Below, in pieces: positions 22,821 to 31,207 of a DNA stretch of 64,000 nt. The notes under the pieces were generated by a model, which was given only the letters and a program-made list of their open reading frames with translations, had not been told where the DNA came from and made no database searches. This DNA is from Streptomyces flaveus. Its GTDB lineage: Bacteria > Actinomycetota > Actinomycetes > Streptomycetales > Streptomycetaceae. Each line of letters opens with the position of its first letter. Position 1 is the first letter of the stretch. The stretch lies in assembly GCF_014647675.1 (NCBI RefSeq), contig NZ_BMPQ01000001.1, positions 469,089 through 533,088 on the forward strand, in the 5' to 3' direction. Both the position numbers and the translations under genes were made by a program.

Positions 22821-23209
22821 CATCTTCCTTACGCTTGGGCTCCGATCGACGTATCGGGTCTCTTGTGCATCTTCAGGACATATGCAAGAGACGCAGATCA
22901 CAGTGATGCGAAGGTAACCATCGAAGGGGTTCGTGAGTCTAAGTTGGCGATGTCAGAAGCGTCTTGGGGGGCGTGACTGGCATCTGGGGATGTCTTGGGG
23001 GACGTTCCCGGAACTGCGTTGCCGGGGCACGTACACGGGGAGCTTGAGCGGCCCTCCCGTACGGGTCCCGGCAGACCGCACTCGCTGCAGTACACAGAGT
23101 TCAGCCAGTTCAGCAGTACATCGAGTTCTGCTCGTTTAGATCACAGCGATTCAGGCGCTGTCCTCAGTCGCCCGGCCGGATCCCGTGGGGGGAATCCGAA
23201 CCGGGACAA
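22821..23209 (+). other. gene-free stretch, possible untranslated transcript
   Basis: No protein gene is convincing here; the short frames in both directions lack support from codon use. Structure is present: an imperfect inverted repeat at 22858-22892 (GTCTCTTG pairing with CAAGAGAC), and a direct repeat of about 16 bases at 23087-23102 and 23113-23128 (GCAGTACACAGAGTTC and GCAGTACATCGAGTTC). It ends in a strong intrinsic terminator on the plus strand although copA already has its own. A small RNA or a leaderless short message is possible. Confidence 0.4.
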
Positions 23210-23272
23210 GGAAGGCGCCCCGACTCCGGCCCGTGGGGGGACCGGCAGCGGGGCGCCTTCCGTTTTATTTTT
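23210..23272 (+). terminator. strong intrinsic terminator with U tract
   Basis: GGAAGGCGCCCCG at 23210-23222 pairs perfectly with 23249-23261 and is followed by GTTTTATTTTT. This is a textbook factor-independent terminator on the plus strand. The stem would also form on a transcript of the minus strand. Confidence 0.9.
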
Positions 23273-23463
23273 GGAGCTCGGTTCGCCTCCGGGGCGCTGC
23301 AGCCGGTGTCGAGAGCGCGACCGTGCTCGACCCTCCTTCGTCGGGCACTCCGCGCTCCCCCACGCTCGAACGCGCTCGCGCGGGGGGACCCCCATGCACT
23401 CTCGACACCGTCGCGCCCCTTCGGCTCACTCGCTGTAGGGCGCCGTGACTTGCAAAAGCCGCT

Positions 23464-24753
23464 TTAACGCGCCTCGACCGGGACGAAGTCCCGAAGAACC
23501 TCGCCCGTGTAGATCTGCCGCGGGCGGCCGATCCGCGAACCCGGCTCCTTGATCATCTCGTGCCACTGGGCGATCCAGCCGGGGAGACGGCCGAGCGCGA
23601 ACAGGACCGTGAACATCTCGGTCGGGAAGCCCATCGCCCGGTAGATCAGCCCGGTGTAGAAGTCCACGTTCGGGTAGAGGTTGCGCGAGACGAAGTAGTC
23701 GTCGGAGAGCGCGTGCTCCTCCAGCTTGAGCGCGATGTCCAGCAGCTCGTCGGACTTGCCGAGGGCCGAGAGGACATCGTGCGCCGCGGCCTTGATGATC
23801 TTGGCGCGCGGGTCGAAGGACTTGTACACCCGGTGGCCGAAGCCCATCAGGCGGACGCCGTCCTCCTTGTTCTTCACCTTGCGGATGAAGGAGTCGACGT
23901 CGCCGCCGTTGGCCTTGATGCCTTCCAGCATCTCCAGCACGGACTGGTTGGCGCCGCCGTGCAGCGGACCCCACAGCGCCGAGATGCCGGCCGAGATCGA
24001 GGCGAACATGTTCGCCTGCGAGGAGCCGACCAGACGGACCGTGGAGGTCGAACAGTTCTGCTCGTGGTCCGCGTGCAGGATCAGCAGCTTGTCGAGCGCG
24101 GAGACCACGACCGGGTCCAGGTCGTACTCCTGCGCCGGGACCGAGAAGGTCATACGCAGGAAGTTCTCGACGTAACCGAGGTCGTTGCGCGGGTAGACGA
24201 AGGGGTGCCCGATCGACTTCTTGTACGCGTACGCCGCGATCGTCGGGAGCTTGGCGAGCAGGCGGATCGTGGAGAGGTTGCGCTGCGTCTCGTCGAACGG
24301 GTTGTGGCTGTCCTGGTAGAAGGTGGACAGCGCGGAGACCACCGACGACAGCATCGCCATCGGGTGGGCGTCGCGCGGGAAGCCACGGTAGAAGTTCTTG
24401 ACGTCCTCATGCAGCAGCGTGTGCTGCGTGATGTCGCCCTTGAAGGTGGAGAGCTCGTCGACCGTCGGAAGCTCACCGTTGATCAGCAGGTAGGCCACCT
24501 CGAGGAAGGTGGAGCGCTCTGCCAGCTGCTCGATCGGGTAACCGCGGTACCGGAGGATGCCCTGCTCACCGTCGAGATAGGTGATGGCGGATTTATAGGC
24601 GGCGGTGTTGCCGTAACCACTGTCCAGCGTGACCAGACCGGTCTGGGCGCGGAGCTTCCCGATGTCGAAGCCCTTGTCGCCGACGGTGCTGTCTATCACC
24701 GGGTAGGTGTACTCGCCGTCGCCGTACCGCAGTACTACAGAGTTGTCGCTCAC
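23464..24753 (-). CDS. gltA: citrate synthase
   Basis: A 429-residue type II citrate synthase that condenses acetyl-CoA and oxaloacetate at the entry to the TCA cycle. Hallmarks are LLILHADHEQNCST with the substrate-binding histidines, PLHGGANQ, and GFGHRVYKSFDPRA with the catalytic aspartate region following. The GTG at 24753 gives a protein beginning VSDNSVVLRYGDGEY, the conserved start in Streptomyces, with GAGGG 5 bases upstream. The longer 448-codon frame adds unlike sequence. The gene stands alone and is also called citA in streptomycetes. Confidence 0.95.
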   Translation of the reverse strand: MSDNSVVLRYGDGEYTYPVIDSTVGDKGFDIGKLRAQTGLVTLDSGYGNTAAYKSAITYLDGEQGILRYRGYPIEQLAERSTFLEVAYLLINGELPTVDELSTFKGDITQHTLLHEDVKNFYRGFPRDAHPMAMLSSVVSALSTFYQDSHNPFDETQRNLSTIRLLAKLPTIAAYAYKKSIGHPFVYPRNDLGYVENFLRMTFSVPAQEYDLDPVVVSALDKLLILHADHEQNCSTSTVRLVGSSQANMFASISAGISALWGPLHGGANQSVLEMLEGIKANGGDVDSFIRKVKNKEDGVRLMGFGHRVYKSFDPRAKIIKAAAHDVLSALGKSDELLDIALKLEEHALSDDYFVSRNLYPNVDFYTGLIYRAMGFPTEMFTVLFALGRLPGWIAQWHEMIKEPGSRIGRPRQIYTGEVLRDFVPVEAR

Positions 24754-24941
24754 GTCATCCCTCACCGACGTTGTGCCTCTTCTTCGAGGTGCCCTGACTG
24801 CTTCTACCATCCCCCATTTGGCGCAGGAGAGTGCACTCGGGGTCGACCATTGGGCCTATTGGCGGCACTCAGTGCCGCCACCCTGCTCATCCTGCCCCCC
24901 TTCGCCCTGCCTGCGGAAGTGCTCTGTGACCCTTGCGACTC

Positions 24942-24957
24942 ATTTGATCGATCAAAT
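24942..24957. promoter_or_regulatory. 16-bp perfect palindrome ATTTGATCGATCAAAT
   Basis: An AT-rich exact palindrome in GC-rich surroundings. It lies about 190 bases upstream of the citrate synthase start and 6 bases beyond the recD2 stop. It looks like an operator for a dimeric regulator of citrate synthase. A role as a short terminator for recD2 is less likely because no recD2 sequence lies between and the stem is AT-rich. Confidence 0.5.
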
Positions 24958-24962
24958 CTGGC

Positions 24963-27233
24963 TCACGGGCCGAGAGGGCGGGGTGAGAGCCGGAAATCCA
25001 GGGCCGTACAACGTCGGCCCGCCGACACCGTGCGTACCGCCTGCCCTATCGCCTTGCGTGAACCGACCAGCACCACAAGCTTCTTGGCGCGGGTGACGGC
25101 CGTGTAGAGCAGATTGCGCTGGAGCATCATCCAGGCGCTGGTGGTCACCGGGATCACCACCGCCGGGTACTCACTGCCCTGGGAGCGGTGGATCGTCACC
25201 GCGTACGCGTGCGCCAGCTCGTCGAGCTCGTCGAATTCGTACGGCACCTCCTCGTCCTCGTCGGTCAGCACCGTCAGCCGCTGGTCGTCCACGTTGAGGG
25301 AGGTGACCACGCCGACCGTGCCGTTGAAGACACCGTTCTCGCCCTTCTCATAATTGTTGCGGATCTGCGTGACCTTGTCGCCGACGCGGAAGACCCGGCC
25401 TCCGAAGCGCTTCTCGGCGAGGTCGGGACGGGCGGGTGTGATCGCCTGCTGGAGCAGTCCGTTGAGGGTGCCCGCGCCCGCCGGGCCGCGGTGCATGGGG
25501 GCGAGGACCTGGACGTCACGGCGCGGATCGAGGCCGAACTTGGCGGGGATGCGCCGGGCCGCCACGTCCACCGTGAGCCGGCCCACCTCTTCCGTGTCGT
25601 CCTCGACGAAGAGGAAGAAGTCCTTCAGGTCCTGAGTGATCGGCTGCTTGCCCTCGTTGATCCGGTGCGCGTTGGTCACGACTCCCGACTGCTGGGCCTG
25701 GCGGAAGATCCGGGTGAGCCGGACGGCGGGCACCGGGCCGCCCTCGGCGAGCAGATCGCGCAGGACCTCCCCAGCGCCGACGCTCGGCAGCTGGTCGACG
25801 TCTCCCACGAAGAGCAGATGCGCCCCCGGAGGCACCGCCTTCACCAGCTTGTTGGCCAGGAGCAGGTCGAGCATCGAGGCCTCGTCCACGACCACCAGGT
25901 CGGCGTCCAGCGGGCGGTCCTTGTCGTACGCCGCGTCCCCGCCGGGCTTCAGCTCCAGGAGCCGGTGCACGGTCGAGGCCTCCGCGCCCGTGAGCTCGGC
26001 CAGCCGCTTGGCGGCCCGGCCTGTGGGCGCGGCCAGGACGACCTTGGCCTTCTTGGCGCGGGCCAGCTCCACGATCGAGCGGACCGTGAAGGACTTGCCG
26101 CAGCCGGGGCCTCCGGTGAGCACGGCGACCTTCTCGGTGAGCGCGAGGCGGACGGCCTCCTCCTGCTCGGGGGCCAGCTCCGCTCCCGTACGGTCCTTGA
26201 GCCAGGCCAGGGCCTTGTCCCAGGCCACATCCCGGAAGGCCGGCATCCGGTCCTCGTCGGTGCGCAGGAGGCGCAACAGCTGGGCGGACAGGGAGAGTTC
26301 GGCCCGGTGGAAGGGGACCAGGTAGATGGCCGTCACGGGGTCGCCGCCGTCGTGACCTGGGACCTTTTCGCGTACGACTCCGGGGTCGCCGTCGTCCTCC
26401 TGGGGCGCCGCCAGCTCCCCGAGGCACTCGATGACCAGGCCCGTGTCCACCTGGAGCAGCTTCACCGCGTCCGCGATCAGCTGCTCCTCCGGGAGGAAGC
26501 AGTGGCCCTGGTCGGTGGACTGCGAAAGGGCGTACTGGAGACCGGCCTTGACGCGCTCCGGGCTGTCGTGCGGGATACCGACGGACTGGGCGATCTTGTC
26601 GGCGGTGAGGAAGCCGATGCCCCAGACGTCGGACGCCAGGCGGTACGGCTGGTTCTTGACCACCGAGATCGAGGCGTCGCCGTACTTCTTGTAGATACGG
26701 ACCGCGATCGACGTCGACACCTCGACGGTCTGGAGGAAGAGCATGACCTCCTTGATCGCCTTCTGCTCCTCCCAGGCGTCGGCGATCTTCTTGGTCCGCT
26801 TGGGGCCAAGCCCTGGCACCTCGATGAGCCGCTTCGGCTCCTCCTCGATGATCTGGAGGGTGTCGAGCCCGAAGTGCTGGGTGATGCGGTCCGCGAACAC
26901 CGGCCCGATGCCCTTGACCAGGCCGGATCCCAGATAGCGGCGGATGCCCTGGACGGTGGCGGGCAGCACCGTCGTGTAGTTCTCCACCGTGAACTGCTTG
27001 CCGTACTGAGGGTGGGACCCCCAGCGGCCCTCCATCCGCAGGGACTCCCCCACCTGGGCGCCGAGCAGCGCGCCGACGACCGTGAGCAGATCGCCGCCGC
27101 CCCGTCCGGTGTCCACCCGGGCGACCGTGTAGCCGTTCTCCTCGTTGGCGTACGTGATCCGCTCCAGCACGCCCTCGAGAACCGCCAGGTTCCGCGCCCC
27201 GGTGCCCGCCTGGTTCCCCGCCAGATTCGACAT
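24963..27233 (-). CDS. recD2: RecD2-type ATP-dependent DNA helicase
   Basis: A 756-residue SF1B helicase that unwinds DNA 5' to 3' without RecBC and supports repair. The N-terminal RecD2-specific domain and helix-hairpin-helix segments come first (VPGLGPKRTKKIADAW). Then come Walker A GGPGCGKS at 374-381, Walker B VVDEASMLD, the Q/motif III region FVGDVDQLPSVGAGEVL, and motif VI VTRAK near the end. The C-terminal SH3-like insertion is present (GVVTSLNVDDQRLTVL). The ATG start is followed by a leader typical of actinobacterial RecD2. It is monocistronic. Confidence 0.93.
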   Translation of the reverse strand: MSNLAGNQAGTGARNLAVLEGVLERITYANEENGYTVARVDTGRGGGDLLTVVGALLGAQVGESLRMEGRWGSHPQYGKQFTVENYTTVLPATVQGIRRYLGSGLVKGIGPVFADRITQHFGLDTLQIIEEEPKRLIEVPGLGPKRTKKIADAWEEQKAIKEVMLFLQTVEVSTSIAVRIYKKYGDASISVVKNQPYRLASDVWGIGFLTADKIAQSVGIPHDSPERVKAGLQYALSQSTDQGHCFLPEEQLIADAVKLLQVDTGLVIECLGELAAPQEDDGDPGVVREKVPGHDGGDPVTAIYLVPFHRAELSLSAQLLRLLRTDEDRMPAFRDVAWDKALAWLKDRTGAELAPEQEEAVRLALTEKVAVLTGGPGCGKSFTVRSIVELARAKKAKVVLAAPTGRAAKRLAELTGAEASTVHRLLELKPGGDAAYDKDRPLDADLVVVDEASMLDLLLANKLVKAVPPGAHLLFVGDVDQLPSVGAGEVLRDLLAEGGPVPAVRLTRIFRQAQQSGVVTNAHRINEGKQPITQDLKDFFLFVEDDTEEVGRLTVDVAARRIPAKFGLDPRRDVQVLAPMHRGPAGAGTLNGLLQQAITPARPDLAEKRFGGRVFRVGDKVTQIRNNYEKGENGVFNGTVGVVTSLNVDDQRLTVLTDEDEEVPYEFDELDELAHAYAVTIHRSQGSEYPAVVIPVTTSAWMMLQRNLLYTAVTRAKKLVVLVGSRKAIGQAVRTVSAGRRCTALDFRLSPRPLGP

Positions 27234-27274
27234 GATCCGACGCTACCGCCCGCCTCTGACAGCGCGCGAAACCT

Positions 27275-27388
27275 GTGGACAACCTTCATCACGCGCTGAA
27301 GGCCGCGGACGGTGAGATGGTCACCGCGAGGGCCAAGGTCCCGGTGAAGATGGTGACGTCCGAGAACGTCGCCGACCTCATGTCCTGA
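27275..27388 (+). pseudogene. 3' end of a sugar ABC substrate-binding protein gene (rbsB-like)
   Basis: The frame reads LKAADGEMVTARAKVPVKMV then TSENVADLMS and stops. This matches the last 30 residues of ribose-type periplasmic binding proteins (charged turn, VPVKMVT, ENVAD). Upstream of 27275 the frame runs into the recD2 promoter region, so the rest of the gene is gone. It sits 67 bases before ribokinase, the usual neighbour of a ribose transporter, which suggests deletion of an rbs transporter operon. Confidence 0.6.
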
Positions 27389-27455
27389 GCCGGCCCACAC
27401 GGCTCCTGAGCCAGTCCGCCCAGGGATTCACGGGGAACTCCACGAGGAGAGAGTG

Positions 27456-28355
27456 ATGTACGACTACGACCTGCTGGTCATCGGGTCGGCCAACGCCGAC
27501 CTGGTGATCGGCGTCGAGCGCCGCCCCGGCGCCGGGGAGACCGTCCTCGGCTCCGACCTGGCCGTCCACCCGGGCGGCAAGGGCGCCAACCAGGCGGTCG
27601 CCGCAGCCCGCCTCGGGGCCCGTACGGCGCTGCTGGCACGGGTCGGCGACGACGGCCACGGGCGGCTGCTGCTCGACTCGATGCGGAACGCCGGTGTCGA
27701 CACGGCCGGCGTCCTCGTCGGCGGGGCGCCCACCGGCGTCGCGCTGATCACGGTGGACCCGTCCGGCGACAACAGCATCGTCGTGTCGCCCGGCGCGAAC
27801 GGCCGCCTGACCCCGGAGGACGTCCGCACGGCCTCGGCCCTCCTCGCCGCCTCCCCGGTGGTCTCGGCCCAGCTGGAGATCCCCCTGGAGACGGTCGAGG
27901 AGATCGTACGAGGCTTGCGGCCGGGCACCCGTTTCGTACTGAATCCGTCCCCTCCGCGAGAACTGCCGGACGAGGTGCTCGCGGCCTGCGACCCGCTGAT
28001 CGTGAACGAACACGAGGCGCGGGTGGTGCTGGGTGCCGACGCGGGCGCCACGCCCTCGGAGTGGGCCGAGGCGCTCCTCGCGCGGGGCCCGCGCTCGGTG
28101 GTCGTCACGCTGGGCGAGGAGGGCGCGCTGGTCGCCGACGCGTCCGGGGTGGCCCGCGTCCCGTCCGTGAAGGTCGACGCCGTGGACACGACGGGGGCGG
28201 GCGACGCCTTCACCGCGGCCCTGGCCTGGCGGCTCGGGACCGGGGAGTCCCTCACGGAGTCGGCGGCGTACGCGGCACGCGTGGGCGCCGTCGCGGTCAC
28301 CCGGGAGGGCGCCCAGGCTTCGTTCCCCAGCGCGGAGGAGATCGCTTCCATGTGA
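27456..28355 (+). CDS. rbsK: ribokinase (PfkB family)
   Basis: A 299-residue sugar kinase that phosphorylates D-ribose at C5. The PfkB signature near the N-terminus reads HPGGKGANQAVAAARLGA. The ATP-site/catalytic signature reads VDTTGAGDAFTAALAW, with the catalytic aspartate in GAGD. ATG 27456 is preferred over GTG 27453 because AGGAGA at 27445-27450 is better spaced. It follows a remnant of a sugar-binding protein gene, so its transporter partner seems to have been lost from this place. Confidence 0.9.
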   Translation: MYDYDLLVIGSANADLVIGVERRPGAGETVLGSDLAVHPGGKGANQAVAAARLGARTALLARVGDDGHGRLLLDSMRNAGVDTAGVLVGGAPTGVALITVDPSGDNSIVVSPGANGRLTPEDVRTASALLAASPVVSAQLEIPLETVEEIVRGLRPGTRFVLNPSPPRELPDEVLAACDPLIVNEHEARVVLGADAGATPSEWAEALLARGPRSVVVTLGEEGALVADASGVARVPSVKVDAVDTTGAGDAFTAALAWRLGTGESLTESAAYAARVGAVAVTREGAQASFPSAEEIASM

Positions 28356-28408
28356 AGCGGGCCGGAACGCGGTGTGGGGTCATTTTCTGAGCTGCCCGGA
28401 TACGTCCG

Positions 28409-29290
28409 TCAGGGCGCCGGAAAGGCGAGGCTTACGCCGTGTTCCTTCTCCGCACTGCGGAGGGAGGGGACAAGCGTCTCGCGCAACTCGCGGACCTCGT
28501 CGGCGTGTTCGGCGAGGAAGCGGGTCCGCAGGCTGAGACGTGCGGGTTCGCGGACGGCTTCGACCGGACGCATGCAGGTGGCGTAGGCGCGGCCGAGTCG
28601 GCGCCCGGCGCGGGGGATGTCGGCGGGGGCGGCCGTTTGCAGGAGGGCGTCGGCGACGGCCATGACACCGCCCTCGTCGCGGGCCTTGACGCCGTGCTGG
28701 GCGAGGCAGTCGGGCAGCGTGCCCAGGGCACGGTGCGTGGCGGGAGCGCGGCTCACGGAGGCGAGTTCGCGGAACCACCGGCGCTGAAGCGTGGCGTAGG
28801 AGTCGTGCAGCGCTTTGGCTGCTGCCGCTCCTTCGGAGAGGCAGCGGCGTACCTCGGCGGAACTGCCGGGGCGGGTAGCGGCTGGGCCTGTCTCGAGCGC
28901 GGGGACCTGAGCGCTCTCGCTCAGTCCGTGCCGAGCGATGAAGTCCAGGTCGGGCACTTCGAAGAAGCGGATGAACGCGACCGGAACGTCCTCAGGGAGG
29001 CCGATCCCGTGGTCATGTGCGCACGAGGCCGCGGTGGCACGGGACACCTGCCGCACGAAGACGTCCAGCCCCTGGGTCCACCGGCTTTCGGCACCGGTCG
29101 CGGGGAAGAGCATCCGTACGGGGTCGTCGGGCAGGCCGTGGCTGAGGCGGGCCGGGGGAACGGGCTCGGGCTCGGACGAGGTGCGGTCCGAGGAACCGGA
29201 GCCGGTCGAGCAGGCGGCGAGCAGCGCTGCGGCGACCGCCGTGACCACGGTACGGAGCATGAACCGGCTAGGGATCGCCGTGCGGATCAT
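28409..29290 (-). CDS. lipoprotein of unknown function
   Basis: About 293 residues with a lipobox (VVTAVAAALLAAC) near the N-terminus, then a Ser/Pro-rich linker and a mostly helical, Arg/Ala/Leu-rich domain. Conserved-looking cysteines occur as SCAHDHGI, VRRCLSE, PDCLAQHG and ATCMRP, which suggests two disulfides outside the membrane. I do not recognise the family. Two starts are possible (29299 and 29290); 29290 leaves about 10 bases after GAGG. It is the last of three minus-strand genes (with 29369 and 29842). Confidence 0.7.
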   Translation of the reverse strand: MIRTAIPSRFMLRTVVTAVAAALLAACSTGSGSSDRTSSEPEPVPPARLSHGLPDDPVRMLFPATGAESRWTQGLDVFVRQVSRATAASCAHDHGIGLPEDVPVAFIRFFEVPDLDFIARHGLSESAQVPALETGPAATRPGSSAEVRRCLSEGAAAAKALHDSYATLQRRWFRELASVSRAPATHRALGTLPDCLAQHGVKARDEGGVMAVADALLQTAAPADIPRAGRRLGRAYATCMRPVEAVREPARLSLRTRFLAEHADEVRELRETLVPSLRSAEKEHGVSLAFPAP

Positions 29291-29368
29291 CCGGACCATT
29301 CCTCTTTCTCGCAGGGGCCCCGGGGGGCGCCGTCTGTGACGACACCCCCCGGGAGTCACGGGATCGGG

Positions 29369-29779
29369 TCAGTGGGTGATGCGGACGGTGTCGCCGCCGT
29401 TGAACCAGCTCGAGATCGCGAACGGAGTGTTGTCATTGACGTCCGTGCAGGGCAGGTAGCGGTCGACGGGGTACGAACCGTCGAGCACACCGATGTAGCC
29501 CGCACTGCACTGGAACCAGGTGCCGCTGGAGTTGCGGAGACGGCCGGCGTACTCGTCGTAGCCCACCGTCGTCTTGTCGTCGGCGAAGGTGAGGTTGAGG
29601 TCGCTGCAGGTGCTGGTGGACGACTTGCGGACGACGGTGCCCTGGCCGCCTCGCGCCCCTGTGGTCAGCGTCGAGGTCACACAGGCCTGCGGGGCGGCGG
29701 ACGCGGTGGGAGCGATCGCGACCACGCAGGTCGCGGCGGAGGCCAGCGCGAGTGCGCCGGAGACAATGGCTTTCTTCAT
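29369..29779 (-). CDS. small secreted protein, four-cysteine type
   Basis: A 136-residue exported protein. The signal peptide MKKAIVSGALALASAATCVV ends near ASA at about residue 28. The mature part, about 108 residues, has cysteines at QACVT, STCSDL, WFQCSAG and LPCTDV, so two disulfides are likely. It ends WFNGGDTVRITH. Function is not recognised. ATG 29779 is chosen because it starts the signal peptide and avoids overlap with the upstream regulator. Confidence 0.7.
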   Translation of the reverse strand: MKKAIVSGALALASAATCVVAIAPTASAAPQACVTSTLTTGARGGQGTVVRKSSTSTCSDLNLTFADDKTTVGYDEYAGRLRNSSGTWFQCSAGYIGVLDGSYPVDRYLPCTDVNDNTPFAISSWFNGGDTVRITH

Positions 29780-29841
29780 CGGTTCGCCCTTCGGTGGTGG
29801 TGGGTGCCTGCTGCGCCGCAAACGCTCGCAGACCGGGGCAC

Positions 29842-30894
29842 TCACGCACTACGACCTTCGACAGGGCTCGAAAGTCGCAGCTCAGGCGGCGGAGGCGGGT
29901 GTTCCGCCGGTGTCCGCGGCAAGCCGACGGGACGGAGCATCGCCGCCCCGAGCGGAGTGAGGGTGTGCAGCACGGTGTTGTTGAGGCGTCGGCTCATGAT
30001 CAGACCCGCGTCGCGCAGCACCGCCGTGTGGTGCGTGGCGGTGGCCGGGGAGACGCCGAGGGAGCGCGCCAGTTCCGTCGTCGTGGCACCGAGGGCGACG
30101 GCCCGCAGTGCGGCCGCGCGGGTCTTCCCCAGGAGCGCGGCGAGGGAGGCGTCGAGAGGGCGTACGGGCGCCGGCAGCCAGGAGCCGTGCAAGGGGTAGA
30201 CCAGCACCGGCTGCAGGGTGGAGTCGGCCAGGGAGATCGGCGTCTGCCAGCAGAAGTAGGAGGGGACGAGGCGCAGTCCGCGTCCCCCGAGATGCAGGTC
30301 CCGGTCATCGACGTAGTCGACGTGGAGCACGGGCGGCTGCCAGCGTATGGCGGGCGAGAGACTGCCGAGCAGTCCGTCGATGCCGGTATCGAGGGTTTCG
30401 CGGGCGCGCAGGGCGCGTTCGCCCGCGACCATCGCGCAAATGCGGTCGTGATGGGGCGCGACGACGGCGTCGTGGTAGGCACGCAGGACCTTGGCGAGTT
30501 CCTCGCGGGCCGTGCGGTCCAGGAGTGTCGGCGCCCAGGCGGGGCAGCCGTTGGTCTGGTCCAGCAGGTCGATCTCGTGTGCCACCCGTGCGGCCGGGGT
30601 GTCGATGATCGCCGCGAGTCCCCGGTCCAGTCCGTCGGCGGCCTCGGGCGGGGTCAGGAAGTCGGGGAAGTAGTGCGCCAGGGGCACCAGCGGAACGATC
30701 AACCGGCGTACCGCGGCACCGAGCGGGGTGCCCGCGAGTGTGGCCCTGGTGGTTCGGTGCCAGTCGGCGAAGGCCCAGCGCCCGCGCTTCGTCTGCAGCC
30801 GGTGCAGGCTGCACGTGATCTCCCAGAGCGGATCGGGATGTCTTGCCAGCCGGATGCGTCCGAAGTCCTCGGACGTGAAGTGGATGCGCAGCAC
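29842..30894 (-). CDS. ArsR-like winged-helix regulator (DUF5937 type)
   Basis: A 350-residue protein whose N-terminal 240 residues form the DUF5937-like region (MLRIHFTSEDFGRIRLA start, then helices). The C-terminal winged helix contains TELARSLGVSPATATHHTAVLRDAGLI (quoted as two helices, about 270-297) and ends with a Pro-rich tail. Such proteins repress or activate neighbouring genes. It is transcribed toward the two secreted protein genes and probably with them; a GTG start at 30894 follows a G-rich ribosome binding site. Confidence 0.8.
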   Translation of the reverse strand: MLRIHFTSEDFGRIRLARHPDPLWEITCSLHRLQTKRGRWAFADWHRTTRATLAGTPLGAAVRRLIVPLVPLAHYFPDFLTPPEAADGLDRGLAAIIDTPAARVAHEIDLLDQTNGCPAWAPTLLDRTAREELAKVLRAYHDAVVAPHHDRICAMVAGERALRARETLDTGIDGLLGSLSPAIRWQPPVLHVDYVDDRDLHLGGRGLRLVPSYFCWQTPISLADSTLQPVLVYPLHGSWLPAPVRPLDASLAALLGKTRAAALRAVALGATTTELARSLGVSPATATHHTAVLRDAGLIMSRRLNNTVLHTLTPLGAAMLRPVGLPRTPAEHPPPPPELRLSSPVEGRSA

Positions 30895-31207
30895 AAAACC
30901 TGCCCCCCTTGCCCCCCTACGGTCGTCCCGCTCGGGAAGCAGAGTGAGGCACAGCCGCCACAGAGAGCAACACGCTTACCGGCCGCACGACTTGGCCCAA
31001 AAGCGCCGGTCAAAAGGTCGCTCGAAGCGCCGCTGGAAAGGCTTCGAGGGGCCCGGTCCGTCGACCGAGCCCCTCGTTCTACCCCTCCCCCAACATCAGA
31101 ACCCCCGCGGATCCCCCCAGATCCCCCCTCCAGAAGCTCTGATGCCAAGTACGACCCGCGGGGTGGGCGGAGGGTTGCACGGCTTCCGGAAGATTTTTTA
31201 CGGGACC
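30895..31207. other. gene-free gap with one hairpin
   Basis: No gene is seen. A hairpin at 31045-31076 (CGAGGGGC pairing with GCCCCTCG) is followed on the plus strand by TTCT; on the minus strand it could end the transcript of the beta-lactamase-fold gene, which stops at 31208. The rest presumably holds the promoter of the DUF5937 regulator. Confidence 0.5.

Noticed and set aside
22898..23095. Minus-strand peptide starting MYCSECGLPGPVREG that looks like a zinc ribbon
   Set aside because: Only two cysteines are in zinc-ribbon spacing at the N-terminus, there is no ribosome binding site, and codon use is not gene-like. It lies inside the gene-free stretch.
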